From JBDNFP01 sp041689775 (lineage in GTDB: Bacteria > Bacteroidota > Bacteroidia > Cytophagales > Spirosomataceae), in assembly GCA_041689775.1 (NCBI GenBank), contig JBDNFP010000199.1, positions 1 to 32,775 of the forward strand: a stretch of DNA of 32,775 nt, read 5' to 3'. Shown here piece after piece: positions 8,487 to 17,090 of the stretch. The notes under the pieces are model-generated. The model saw only the letters and a program-made list of their open reading frames with translations. It did no database searches and was not told the DNA's origin. A program made the position numbers and the translations under genes. The first letter of the stretch is position 1. Each line of letters begins with the position of its first letter.

Positions 8487-9896
8487 TTACAACATATAGT
8501 ACTGCTCCCATCCTTTGCGAGGCGTGGCTCCTTCGAGCAGGAAGTTAGCCAACGGATTGTTGGTAATTCGTTTGGTCTCCCGGTCAAATACCAATTTAGT
8601 GCCCAACCGTTGCGCCATTACACCAAGGGTAAACACCTGGCTCAGCGGTCCGGCAATATCAAAGGATGAACGACATTTTTCTTCTCCTTTACAGGCTTTC
8701 AGGAAGTTAGCAAAGTGATTAGAAGGGCTCTGGGGAACTACGGGTAACTTGGAGGCCATATCTTTGGCTTTATCTTCCGGAATGATAGATAACGTACTTC
8801 CGTGTGAACCACCTTTAAAGGTGAGTTCTTTGCTGTAAATTATCTTCCCGGGATTCAGTTTAGCCGGTTGCAATTGTCCGTTGCTTGGTGGGGGAATGTT
8901 GGGGTCCAATTGAGAGACTCCGTAGCCAGCCGGAACCGTGGGAATATTATTCATTCCGTCGTACCAGGTAATCTCGACCGGAGGCATCGCTCCCCGTTCC
9001 GGAAACTTAAACGAAAGGGTGGTTGAAAATGGAAAGAAGAACTGATTATGGCCTTCTAATTTGAGCGGATCTACCTCGTAGGGCAATCCCAGATCCAGAA
9101 ACTGATGGGCCGTATCGATGATGTGGGCACCCCAGTCGCCGAGTACTCCCATTCCGAAGTCATACCAGCAACGCCACTGTCCGTTTATAAAATCTTTCTG
9201 ATAATCGTGCTCCATGGCTGTCATCGTCCAGGTATCCCAATCGAGTGTTTTCGGAATTGGCTGCGCTTTGGGATAGCTCGTCATCTTAGGGTCCCAATCA
9301 TGCCAACGACGGCGGCTATTCATGTGGGCCGTAATGGCAGTAACATCTTTTATAATCCCTGCTTCTTTCCAGGCTTTGAACTGGAAGTAGTTAGCCTCCG
9401 AGTGGCCCTGATTTCCCATTTGGGTAGCTACCTTATACTTTTTGGCGGCATTCATCATCAGTTCTACCTCATTGAAAGTACGCGCCATGGGCTTTTCTAC
9501 GTACACGTGCTTACCCAGCGACATCGCCAGCATCGTGATAGGAAAGTGGGCAAAGTCAGGTACACCTACGCTAACCGCATCTATTTTCTTCCCCATCTTA
9601 TCAAACATTTCCCGGAAATCCTGAAAGCGGGGTACATCAGGAAACATTTTCAGCACTTCAAGCGTATGAGGAGCACCCATATCGACGTCACAAAATGCCA
9701 CAATATTGGCGAGGCCGGTCGCATGCAGCGATTTGGTAATCTCTCCTCCCCGATTCCCAATACCACAGCAAGCCAGGTTTACTTTATCGCTGGGCGCTAT
9801 ATAGCCCAGCGGTTTTCCTATCACCTTCGACGGGATGACCGATATTCCCGCTGCTGCTCCAAGGGCACCCGCTTTTACAAAGTCTCTTCTGTTCAT
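8487..9896 (-). CDS. Tat-exported Gfo/Idh/MocA family oxidoreductase
   Basis: This is an NAD(P)-dependent sugar or polyol dehydrogenase of the Gfo/Idh/MocA family, 469 aa. Residues 1-28 carry a twin-arginine signal (NRRDFVKAGALGAAAGISV), so the protein folds with its cofactor before export. The Rossmann nucleotide loop is CCGIGNRGG (43-51), and the family's catalytic lysine sits in E134-K-P136. The large C-terminal beta-sheet domain follows (WYDFGMGVLGDWGAHIIDTAHQFLDLG). Exported members with this signal are typical of Bacteroidota and Planctomycetes glycan loci, where some make or use 3-keto sugars. That fits the DUF1080 neighbour, but the substrate is inferred, not seen. Confidence 0.92.
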   Translation of the reverse strand: MNRRDFVKAGALGAAAGISVIPSKVIGKPLGYIAPSDKVNLACCGIGNRGGEITKSLHATGLANIVAFCDVDMGAPHTLEVLKMFPDVPRFQDFREMFDKMGKKIDAVSVGVPDFAHFPITMLAMSLGKHVYVEKPMARTFNEVELMMNAAKKYKVATQMGNQGHSEANYFQFKAWKEAGIIKDVTAITAHMNSRRRWHDWDPKMTSYPKAQPIPKTLDWDTWTMTAMEHDYQKDFINGQWRCWYDFGMGVLGDWGAHIIDTAHQFLDLGLPYEVDPLKLEGHNQFFFPFSTTLSFKFPERGAMPPVEITWYDGMNNIPTVPAGYGVSQLDPNIPPPSNGQLQPAKLNPGKIIYSKELTFKGGSHGSTLSIIPEDKAKDMASKLPVVPQSPSNHFANFLKACKGEEKCRSSFDIAGPLSQVFTLGVMAQRLGTKLVFDRETKRITNNPLANFLLEGATPRKGWEQYYML

Positions 9897-10236
9897 TAGT
9901 ATTTTAAGTTTATGGAATAATCACCTCTCAATATAGACGATAAAAAAGAGTTTTTCCCTTTATCTCGCGATTCGGTTTTCTAAATAAGCAAAACAGTAAC
10001 CCCTTTTCTAATCCCCGCAGCAGCTGCCCCTTCATTCTCTTTCTTCCCCTCACCCTCCTCCTTCCACCCCCTTCATCCACTCATCCTTCCATGCTTTCAT
10101 AATCCCTTGAAAATTATTCTAAATTTTTCACAGTGTACACTAAGTAATTATTCCAGCCGGATCGTCTTCCTTAAAATGCTTGGGATACAATTATTCCTGT
10201 AATAATTATTCATTTTCACATAAAGAGGTAGGGGAC
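9897..10236. promoter_or_regulatory. Divergent intergenic region between oxidoreductase and ECF sigma genes
   Basis: These 340 bp separate two divergent transcription units and must hold both promoters. No gene is visible. From about 10001 to 10094 the plus strand is almost entirely pyrimidine (runs of CCCCTTTT, CTTTCTTCCCC, CCTCCTTCC). Nearer the sigma gene the 8-mer AATTATTC occurs at three places, and AATTATT/AATAATT at 10189-10207 can form a 7-bp hairpin with a 5-nt loop. These could be binding sites for the regulator of the glycan locus, but no known consensus was recognised. Confidence 0.4.
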
Positions 10237-10893
10237 ATGCAAGAAAAAGACTGCCAAAGCAACAATGACAGCGTGATTCCAAAAGTCCGGACTCCTCACT
10301 GGCAGGGTAAAAAAGCCGAAGAAACGGATCTTTCTGAAACTCTGATCCGGAAAGCCTTTGCGGAAAACCCCAACGAAGGCATTCAGCGCTTGTTTCATTG
10401 CTACCACAGCCTGCTGTGCAGCCACGCCGTGCGGTTTGTTTCCTCCAAAGCCATTGCCGAAGACATCGTTTCTGATATATTTTATGAGTTCCACTCCCGC
10501 GAACTCTACCGTACCATTACCACCTCCTACCGGGCTTACCTGTTTGCATCGGTACGCAATCGGTCCTTCGATTATGTCCGCCGCGAAACCCGCCGTAGTA
10601 ATTCACTGGAATACGCCTCTCACCTGAGCATTCAGTCCGCTCAGGAACCCGACTCCATCACCCAGTACGAAGACCTGTGTCAGGATGTGGAAGCTGCGAT
10701 TGGCGCTATGCCCGTCAAAAGACGACAGATTTACATCATGCATCGTTTCGATGGCCGCAAAAGTCTGGACATTGCCAACGAGCTGGGCGTATCAGTGCGC
10801 ACCGTAGAAGCGCATCTGTACCAAGCTCTCCGACAAATTAAAGAACAGCTCAGTGCCAAATGGTTTGTACTGCTCTTGCTCTTTATGGTCTAA
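10237..10893 (+). CDS. ECF RNA polymerase sigma factor (FecI-like, Bacteroidota type)
   Basis: This 218-aa sigma-70 family factor has region 2 at about 45-115 (IQRLFHCYHSLLCSHAVRFV, AEDIVSDIFYEF, SYRAYLFASVRNRSFDYVRRE) and region 4 at about 150-205 (AIGAMPVKRRQIYIMHRFDG, SLDIANELGVSVRTVEAHLYQALRQI). The ATG at 10237 is chosen because a purine-rich AGAGGTAGGGG sits just before it; an open TTG at 10180 would add 19 residues without family support. The hydrophobic tail WFVLLLLFMV is typical of Bacteroidota members. The anti-sigma gene starts 20 bp downstream. It most likely directs polymerase to the SusC/SusD genes when the anti-sigma is released. Confidence 0.95.
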   Translation: MQEKDCQSNNDSVIPKVRTPHWQGKKAEETDLSETLIRKAFAENPNEGIQRLFHCYHSLLCSHAVRFVSSKAIAEDIVSDIFYEFHSRELYRTITTSYRAYLFASVRNRSFDYVRRETRRSNSLEYASHLSIQSAQEPDSITQYEDLCQDVEAAIGAMPVKRRQIYIMHRFDGRKSLDIANELGVSVRTVEAHLYQALRQIKEQLSAKWFVLLLLFMV

Positions 10894-10913
10894 CCCACCC
10901 TACCTGAACTACC

Positions 10914-11909
10914 ATGAAATCATTACCTATGAAATACGACCAGCTTTACCAATACTTTTCCGGGCATTCCAGCAGCTTTCAAAAAAAACAGGTAGAAGAA
11001 TGGATAAAAGAAGAGGATAATCTGGAACAATTTTACCTGACCCTGGCAAATTGGGAAAAGCAGAATCTTCAATATTCGTCCGACACTGCTGAGGCCATCA
11101 ATTACCATCTCACGCGTATGGAGGAAGACATTAGCGAAACAACCCACGCCGACGAGCAGGTTTCCTACCGAAAAGTATACCGCCTCCGCTGGCTAATCGC
11201 CGCCTCTTTTGCATTACTATTACTGACGGGTGCCGGACTGTATCAGGCCTTCTGGCAGTACAAGACCTACGCCACCGACTACGGGGAAACACTCTCGTTT
11301 ACACTGACCGATGGTAGTCAGGTAACGCTCAATGCTAACTCCTCCCTTCGGATTCCACGTTTTGGTTTCGATGAAGATTCAAGAACGGTACTACTCAGAG
11401 GAGAAGCGGAGTTTCTGGTAAAGCATACCCTGGATCACAAACAATTCATTGTAAAAACTCCCAGAGCACTGGATGTGATTGTACTGGGTACAGAGTTTAC
11501 GGTGTTTACCCGCGAGCGCGCTACCCGGGTAGCCCTGAATAGCGGGAAGGTGGAGCTATCGTATACCAACCAAAACAAGACCGAAAGGAAACTGATGAAA
11601 CCCGGTGAGCTGGCTATCCTCGACGATAAAGGGCAAATTGAAATCCAACTGATTCTGGCGGCCGAAGATCCGGCGGCCTGGAAAGACCACCGCTTTGTCT
11701 TTTCTTCCACTCCACTCTCCGAGGTAGCCCTAATGCTGGATGAGGTTTTTGGGGTGCAAGTCATCATTCCGGAGCAGCAGGTTGCTCAGATGACCGTTTC
11801 GGGCTCTTTTACGGCTCACTCCGCCGAAGAACTCATCCAAACGCTTTCGGAAGCATCTACCCTATCCTACCAGAAAGAAAAACGAAAAATAATTCTCCAA
11901 ACCCGATAA
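10914..11909 (+). CDS. FecR-family anti-sigma factor
   Basis: This is a 331-aa inner-membrane anti-sigma factor. The cytoplasmic part, about residues 1-90, should bind the sigma factor encoded just upstream. One transmembrane helix follows at about 92-110 (WLIAASFALLLLTGAGLY). The periplasmic FecR domain begins DYGETLSFTLTDGSQVTLNANSSLRIP and contains LRGEAEFLVKH and VLGTEFTV. The C-terminal part (RFVFSSTPLSEVALMLDEVFG) is an STN-like domain that contacts the signalling domain of the TonB transducer. A second ATG at 10929 is an equally possible start. The gene lies between its sigma factor and its presumed receptor, the standard order for this relay. Confidence 0.95.
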   Translation: MKSLPMKYDQLYQYFSGHSSSFQKKQVEEWIKEEDNLEQFYLTLANWEKQNLQYSSDTAEAINYHLTRMEEDISETTHADEQVSYRKVYRLRWLIAASFALLLLTGAGLYQAFWQYKTYATDYGETLSFTLTDGSQVTLNANSSLRIPRFGFDEDSRTVLLRGEAEFLVKHTLDHKQFIVKTPRALDVIVLGTEFTVFTRERATRVALNSGKVELSYTNQNKTERKLMKPGELAILDDKGQIEIQLILAAEDPAAWKDHRFVFSSTPLSEVALMLDEVFGVQVIIPEQQVAQMTVSGSFTAHSAEELIQTLSEASTLSYQKEKRKIILQTR

Positions 11910-11938
11910 CCTTAATCATCCTAAACCTACTTTTCCTT

Positions 11939-14900
11939 ATGAAAAACCGATTACTTACGCTGATACTTGCTGCGCTGGTGTTGGGCCAATTTCCCCAGCT
12001 AGTGCAGTCGCAGGTATTTGCCCGAAATCAGCGAAATATTTCTCCTTCCAGTACAGCACCCCGGCAGGCTAAAAAGCAATTGACCGCCGTATTGCAGGAC
12101 CTAAAGGACTATTATAAAGTAGACATCCTGTACTTTGATAATGTGGTCAGGAACATAGAGGTTTCCACCAGTCTGATTGATACCGACCAGAAATTAGAGA
12201 AAAATCTGGACGCTATCCTTCGGCCGCACGGACTACGTTACAAGAAAACCAATTCTGGTGCATTTGTAGTGGTTTCGAAGGACGAACCCAAAACAGATAG
12301 TAAAGAGAACCAAAACCCCGCCCCGCCCAAAGATCAGGCGTCGGTGCTACCCGCCAGAACCGAAGTACTGGTTAGGGAAGTTGAACGCGTCAAACCAGTA
12401 GCTATCCTCCTACCCATCACGGGGTCGGTTTCTGACGAGAACGGCACGGGACTTCCAGGGGTAAGCGTGGTGATCCGGGGTACTACCCGGGGTATCACCA
12501 CCAATACCGATGGCAAATTTGAGCTGGAAATTCCGGAAGCCAGCACCAACTCCACCGTACTGGTATTCAGTTTTGTAGGCTACAAAAGTCAAGAAGTATC
12601 AATTGGTAACCGGACCAGCCTCACTATCAAGATGGAGCCCGAAAGTAAGGCTCTCAACGAAGTGGTGGTAGTGGGATACGGTACGCAAAGGGCCAAGGAT
12701 TTGACGGGCGCCGTGGCGACCATCAACCAGGACATTGTAAAAGAACTGCCCGTAGCTACGTTGGATCAGAAGATGATCGGTCAGGTGGCAGGCGTACAAA
12801 TCACACAACCTTCGGGCTCGCCCGGCGGCGGAACCTCCGTCCGTATCCGGGGTAGCGGCTCGCTCGGCGCGGGCAACGAGCCCCTGTATGTCATTGACGG
12901 TATGCCCTATTCGTCGGGTCTGAACCAGAACCTCAATCCGCTGATGCTGATTAATCCCAACGATATTGAGTCCATTACAATCCTGAAAGATGCTTCCTCC
13001 ACGGCTATTTACGGCTCACGGGGTGCCAACGGGGTTATTTTGATCAATACAAAAAAAGGCACTTTCAATCGTACCCAGGTTAGCTTCTCGTCCATGACCG
13101 GCGTACAACAGGTACCACAGCAGGGCCGCCCGAATCTGATGGGTCAGCGCGATTTTGCGGAGTATCAGCGTAACAAGATTGACATTGCGGTTTTTAGATC
13201 CGAAAAAAGAGCCGCTACCCTCAATGACTATCCCGTGGAGTACCGCGACCTGGACAAATTACAAGGCAAGGGTACCGACTGGTACGATCTGTTGCTCCGG
13301 GATGCCGCCATCCGGGATTATAACGTGAGCGTTCAGAAAGGCTCGGAGGATTCTCGGATGGATTTTAGTCTGGGCTATTTCAAGCAGGACGGAGTACTAA
13401 AATACACGGGTGTGGAGCGGTACAGTAGTAAGCTAAGTATGGAGTCCAGTCTGGGTAAAAGCGTGACCGTGGGTGCTACCGTGCAGCCTACTTTCATCAA
13501 GCAAAACCGTACGAACACCAACTCCAACCGCGAAGATGTCATCGGCGTAGCCAACTGGGCCAATCCGGTGGTGTCGCCCTATGATGCCAACGGCGAGCTG
13601 CTACCCTACGTGCGTTCGCCACAGAGCAAGTACCACTCGGCGTGGAGTTTTGCCAACCCGCTGTTTGTACTCCGCGAAACCAGCCAAACCCAGGAGCAGT
13701 TTCAGAACCTGGGCTCGGCGTATGTGCAGTGGGACATTATCCCCGGCTTGGTAGCCCGTACTTCCCTCAATACCATCTGGTCTACCTCCAAATTTACGTC
13801 GTTCACTCCCAGTACCGTGGGTGGTTCCAACCGTCCGCCAGTGGCAGGTACCGGCCAGTCGTCTAATTCGCGGGCTGAGTCTTTCAATTGGCTGATCGAA
13901 AATACCCTGACCTACAATAAGGCCTTCGGTAACCACCGTATCAACGTGCTGGCGGGCTATACTTCGCAGAAAAATACCGGCAACAGCATCAACATCAACG
14001 CTAGCCCCTACGCCAACGACCTCATTCAGACCATCAATGCCGCCCAAGCTATCAGTACCTGGAATCAGAATGTAAATGAGTGGAGTATCCTCTCCTATTT
14101 GGGACGTATTAACTATAACTATCAGGACAAGTACCTACTCACCGCCACCATCCGTTCCGACGGTTCGTCACGGTTTGGAGCCAACAACCGCTACGCTACG
14201 TTCCCTTCTATTGCGGGTGCCTGGCGGGTATCGAAGGAAAACTTCCTGGCCAACAATAAAGTCATCAGCTCCCTTAAAGTACGAGCCAGCTACGGTACCA
14301 GTGGCAACAACAACATCGGTAACTACTCGCACCTGGCCAATATCAATGCGGGGTCGTACGTATTTGCCAACAACCTGGTTACGGCCTCGTTCGTCGGCTT
14401 GTCTAACCCTTTCCTGACCTGGGAACAATCTAGTCAGATTGACGCAGGGATTGACCTGGAACTATTCAAAAGCAACCTACTTCTGACGGTAGACTTCTAC
14501 AACCGAAAGAGCGAAAACATGCTGCTGAATGATGTTATTCCGGCCATTACCGGTTTCAATTCTCAGATTGTCAACAAAGGCAACGTCCGGAACCGCGGTT
14601 TGGAAATTTCGCTGGGTGGCAGTCCCATCGACCGGGCTATTCGCTGGGATGTCAACGCCAACATTGCTTTTAACCGAAACGTCGTGCTTTCACTAAACGA
14701 TAACAGCGACCGCATCCTGTCCGGTAACAACGACGGAAATCCTACCCACATTAGCGTGGTGGGCAAGCCCATCGGGCAGTTTTTTGGCTTCATCAATGAT
14801 GGTGTATATTCCGCCGCCGATATTGCCAATCCCGAAATCATCAAGACCCCGCAGGTATACGAAGGAAACCCCAAGTACCGCGATACCAACGGTGACGGTA

Positions 14901-15457
14901 TTGTGAGCGACCTGCTGGACTACGCCATTATCGGCAATCCCCAGCCCAACTTCATCTTTGGTCTCTCCAACAACCTTTCCTACAAGCGTTTCACGTTGGG
15001 TATCATCATCAACGGGCAGCAGGGCGGGCAAGTTATGAACGGCCTGCGCCAATCCATCGACAACCTGCAAGGCTTCTTTAACGTACGGCAGGAGTGGGTA
15101 AATCGTTGGAGAAGTACTGATAACCCCGGCAGCGGCCAACTTTCTGGCGTGCCAAAGCTTGCCCCAAGTTGGGGCCACCGGGTCAACTCTATCTGGGTGG
15201 AGAACGCCTCTTTCCTGCGCATTGCCAACATCAACATCGGCTATTCGCTACCGGATAACCTGATGAAGAAAACCGGTTTTGTTCGCAGCGCCCGGATTTA
15301 CGCTACGATTCAGAACCTGGCCATGTTTACGAGGTACGAAGGAGCCAACCCCGAGGGACAGTCGCGCAACATCGACAATACCCTGTCGCCTGGTTTTGAT
15401 ATGTCATCGTATCCGTTATCCCGGACCTCTTCGGTAGGTATTAACCTGTCGTTCTGA
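11939..15457 (+). CDS. SusC/RagA-type TonB-linked outer-membrane transducer with STN domain
   Basis: This outer-membrane glycan importer is 1172 aa. A signal peptide occupies about 1-25. An STN (secretin/TonB short N-terminal) signalling domain lies at about 45-113 (AVLQDLKDYYKVDILYFDN...ILRPHGLRYKK). A proline-rich linker leads to a carboxypeptidase-regulatory-like domain at about 158-232 (ITGSVSDENGTGLPGVSVVIRG), then the SusC hallmark NEVVVVGYGTQ (240-250), the plug (VRIRGSGSLGAGNEPLYVIDG) and a 22-strand barrel ending in ...SVGINLSF. The STN domain marks it as a transducer that signals to FecR. It is followed after 42 bp by SusD. Confidence 0.96.
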   Translation: MKNRLLTLILAALVLGQFPQLVQSQVFARNQRNISPSSTAPRQAKKQLTAVLQDLKDYYKVDILYFDNVVRNIEVSTSLIDTDQKLEKNLDAILRPHGLRYKKTNSGAFVVVSKDEPKTDSKENQNPAPPKDQASVLPARTEVLVREVERVKPVAILLPITGSVSDENGTGLPGVSVVIRGTTRGITTNTDGKFELEIPEASTNSTVLVFSFVGYKSQEVSIGNRTSLTIKMEPESKALNEVVVVGYGTQRAKDLTGAVATINQDIVKELPVATLDQKMIGQVAGVQITQPSGSPGGGTSVRIRGSGSLGAGNEPLYVIDGMPYSSGLNQNLNPLMLINPNDIESITILKDASSTAIYGSRGANGVILINTKKGTFNRTQVSFSSMTGVQQVPQQGRPNLMGQRDFAEYQRNKIDIAVFRSEKRAATLNDYPVEYRDLDKLQGKGTDWYDLLLRDAAIRDYNVSVQKGSEDSRMDFSLGYFKQDGVLKYTGVERYSSKLSMESSLGKSVTVGATVQPTFIKQNRTNTNSNREDVIGVANWANPVVSPYDANGELLPYVRSPQSKYHSAWSFANPLFVLRETSQTQEQFQNLGSAYVQWDIIPGLVARTSLNTIWSTSKFTSFTPSTVGGSNRPPVAGTGQSSNSRAESFNWLIENTLTYNKAFGNHRINVLAGYTSQKNTGNSININASPYANDLIQTINAAQAISTWNQNVNEWSILSYLGRINYNYQDKYLLTATIRSDGSSRFGANNRYATFPSIAGAWRVSKENFLANNKVISSLKVRASYGTSGNNNIGNYSHLANINAGSYVFANNLVTASFVGLSNPFLTWEQSSQIDAGIDLELFKSNLLLTVDFYNRKSENMLLNDVIPAITGFNSQIVNKGNVRNRGLEISLGGSPIDRAIRWDVNANIAFNRNVVLSLNDNSDRILSGNNDGNPTHISVVGKPIGQFFGFINDGVYSAADIANPEIIKTPQVYEGNPKYRDTNGDGIVSDLLDYAIIGNPQPNFIFGLSNNLSYKRFTLGIIINGQQGGQVMNGLRQSIDNLQGFFNVRQEWVNRWRSTDNPGSGQLSGVPKLAPSWGHRVNSIWVENASFLRIANINIGYSLPDNLMKKTGFVRSARIYATIQNLAMFTRYEGANPEGQSRNIDNTLSPGFDMSSYPLSRTSSVGINLSF

Positions 15458-15499
15458 TCCACTTGATTTTAAAGTCATTTACCCCAAAAGATTCTAGCA

Positions 15500-16978
15500 A
15501 TGAAAAAAATAGTCTGTATCCTGCTCATCGGCTTCCTGACTTCCTGTTCCAACAGCTTTTTGGAACTGTACCCCAAGGATTCCCTGAACGAAGGCAACTT
15601 TTACCAGTCAGAAGTGGAGTTTATTCTCCTGGCCAACGGCTGCTATCTACCCATGCGCGATTACGAGAGAAATCAGCATTGGGTACTGGCCGAACTGATT
15701 TCGGACAATGGCTCCAAGCAGAACAACATCCGGACCGGGGAAGCTTCGCGGGGGGTGATTGACCAGTTTATTCTGGGTTCCGACAACGCCGCTTACCGCG
15801 ACTTCTGGAACCTTTCCTACAACGGCATCACCCGCTGCAACAAACTCCTCAGTGAGCTGGGCCGCGAAGGTGTCGTATTCTCCAAAGAATCGTTTAAGGA
15901 TCGTAGCGCCGGGGAAGCTTTGTTTTTGCGGGGACTGTACTACTTCAACCTCGTTCGGCAGTTTGGCGGGGTACCTTTGGTGGTTAGCCCCATCACTTCG
16001 CAGGAAGCAGTGGGTATCAAGCGCGCCACCGAAGAGCAGATCTACGAGCAGATCGTAAAGGACTTAACGGAGGCTAGCGCCCGTTTTGCCAAAGCCACCG
16101 ACGTGGAAGAAGTCGGCCGCGCCAATCAATGGGCCGCGCAAGGCATGCTTGGCAAGGTGTACCTAACGCTAAAAAAATACCCTGAGGCGCAACAAGCCCT
16201 CTCGACTGTGATGAGCTCCGGTAAGTACCAGCTGCTGCCCAACTACGCCGATTTGTTTGATCCTTCCAAGAAAGACTACAAGGAGACCATTTTTGCGATT
16301 CAATACTCCGAAGCCAGCGCTGAGGTAGCCAACCAGTTTATTTTCCAGTTTGCGCCCCATACTTCCGGGGGATCCGTTACGAAGAGACCCAACATCAACA
16401 TCGTAAATGCCGGCTGGAATCAGCCTACTGATGATTTGATCAACGCATTTGAGCCGGGAGATAGCCGTAAGAATGTAAATGTTGGTTTTTGGACCGGGCT
16501 GGACTGGGATAACATTGTGAGACCAGTACCTTACTGTGCCAAGTATAAGGCACCGATCGCGGCACCGGACAATCGCTGCGGTGATAACTTCCCGATTCTT
16601 CGCTACGCCGATGTGTTACTCATGTACGCCGAAGTGTTGAATGAGCAGGGAAAAACCAGTGAAGCCCTTCCCTTCGTGCAGCAGGTACGCACCCGCGCTG
16701 GCCTTACCGTTCCATTATCGGGCCTGGATAAAACGGCCATGCAAAACCAGATTGCCAAAGAACGTCAGGTAGAACTCTGCTTCGAAAATCAACGCTGGTA
16801 CGACCTGAAACGAACGGGCAAAGCCATTGAAGTCATGACCGCCCACGGGAAGCGGGAAGTAGCTCAAAAATCCTTTTTGTTCGATGGTGCCTACACCATT
16901 ACGCTCAACAAACTATTGGCGCCTATTCCTACCAATGAGATTCTAGTCAATAAGTTGGCGCAGAATCCGGGGTATTAA
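15500..16978 (+). CDS. SusD/RagB-type glycan-binding lipoprotein
   Basis: This surface lipoprotein caps the SusC barrel and captures the oligosaccharide. It has a signal peptide with lipobox LTSC (C16), the N-terminal SusD-like helical domain (LELYPKDSLNEGNFYQSE, SYNGITRCNKLL, AEALFLRGLYYFNLVRQFGGVPLV at about 130-165), and the C-terminal RagB/SusD domain (RYADVLLMYAEVLNEQGK, VRTRAGL, KERQVELCFENQRWYDLKR). At 492 aa it is on the short side but complete. It lies 42 bp after the SusC gene and is surely cotranscribed. The preferred glycan is not visible, but the flanking sulfatases suggest a sulfated one. Confidence 0.96.
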   Translation: MKKIVCILLIGFLTSCSNSFLELYPKDSLNEGNFYQSEVEFILLANGCYLPMRDYERNQHWVLAELISDNGSKQNNIRTGEASRGVIDQFILGSDNAAYRDFWNLSYNGITRCNKLLSELGREGVVFSKESFKDRSAGEALFLRGLYYFNLVRQFGGVPLVVSPITSQEAVGIKRATEEQIYEQIVKDLTEASARFAKATDVEEVGRANQWAAQGMLGKVYLTLKKYPEAQQALSTVMSSGKYQLLPNYADLFDPSKKDYKETIFAIQYSEASAEVANQFIFQFAPHTSGGSVTKRPNINIVNAGWNQPTDDLINAFEPGDSRKNVNVGFWTGLDWDNIVRPVPYCAKYKAPIAAPDNRCGDNFPILRYADVLLMYAEVLNEQGKTSEALPFVQQVRTRAGLTVPLSGLDKTAMQNQIAKERQVELCFENQRWYDLKRTGKAIEVMTAHGKREVAQKSFLFDGAYTITLNKLLAPIPTNEILVNKLAQNPGY

Positions 16979-17035
16979 TTCACCATCCCTACGAGTAGCT
17001 AAGCCATTTTTTGTCTTTATTCTTAATAAGAAAAT

Positions 17036-17074
17036 GCATCCTGCAATCAAACACTAGGTTTGGTGGCAGGATGC
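17036..17074 (+). terminator. Stem-loop between susD-like and sulfatase 3 genes
   Basis: GCATCCTGC (17036-17044) pairs with GCAGGATGC (17066-17074). Inside the 21-nt loop, CAAAC (17048-17052) can pair with GTTTG (17058-17062), making a long interrupted hairpin. No T run follows on the plus strand. It may be a leaky terminator or an attenuator setting the SusCD-to-sulfatase ratio, located 17 bp before the sulfatase ATG. Confidence 0.45.
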
Positions 17075-17090
17075 TCTTACTACCAAACCC

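Noticed and set aside
9105..9899. 264-aa plus-strand frame opposite the Gfo/Idh gene
   Set aside because: Fully antisense to a clear family gene, with no motif or coding character.
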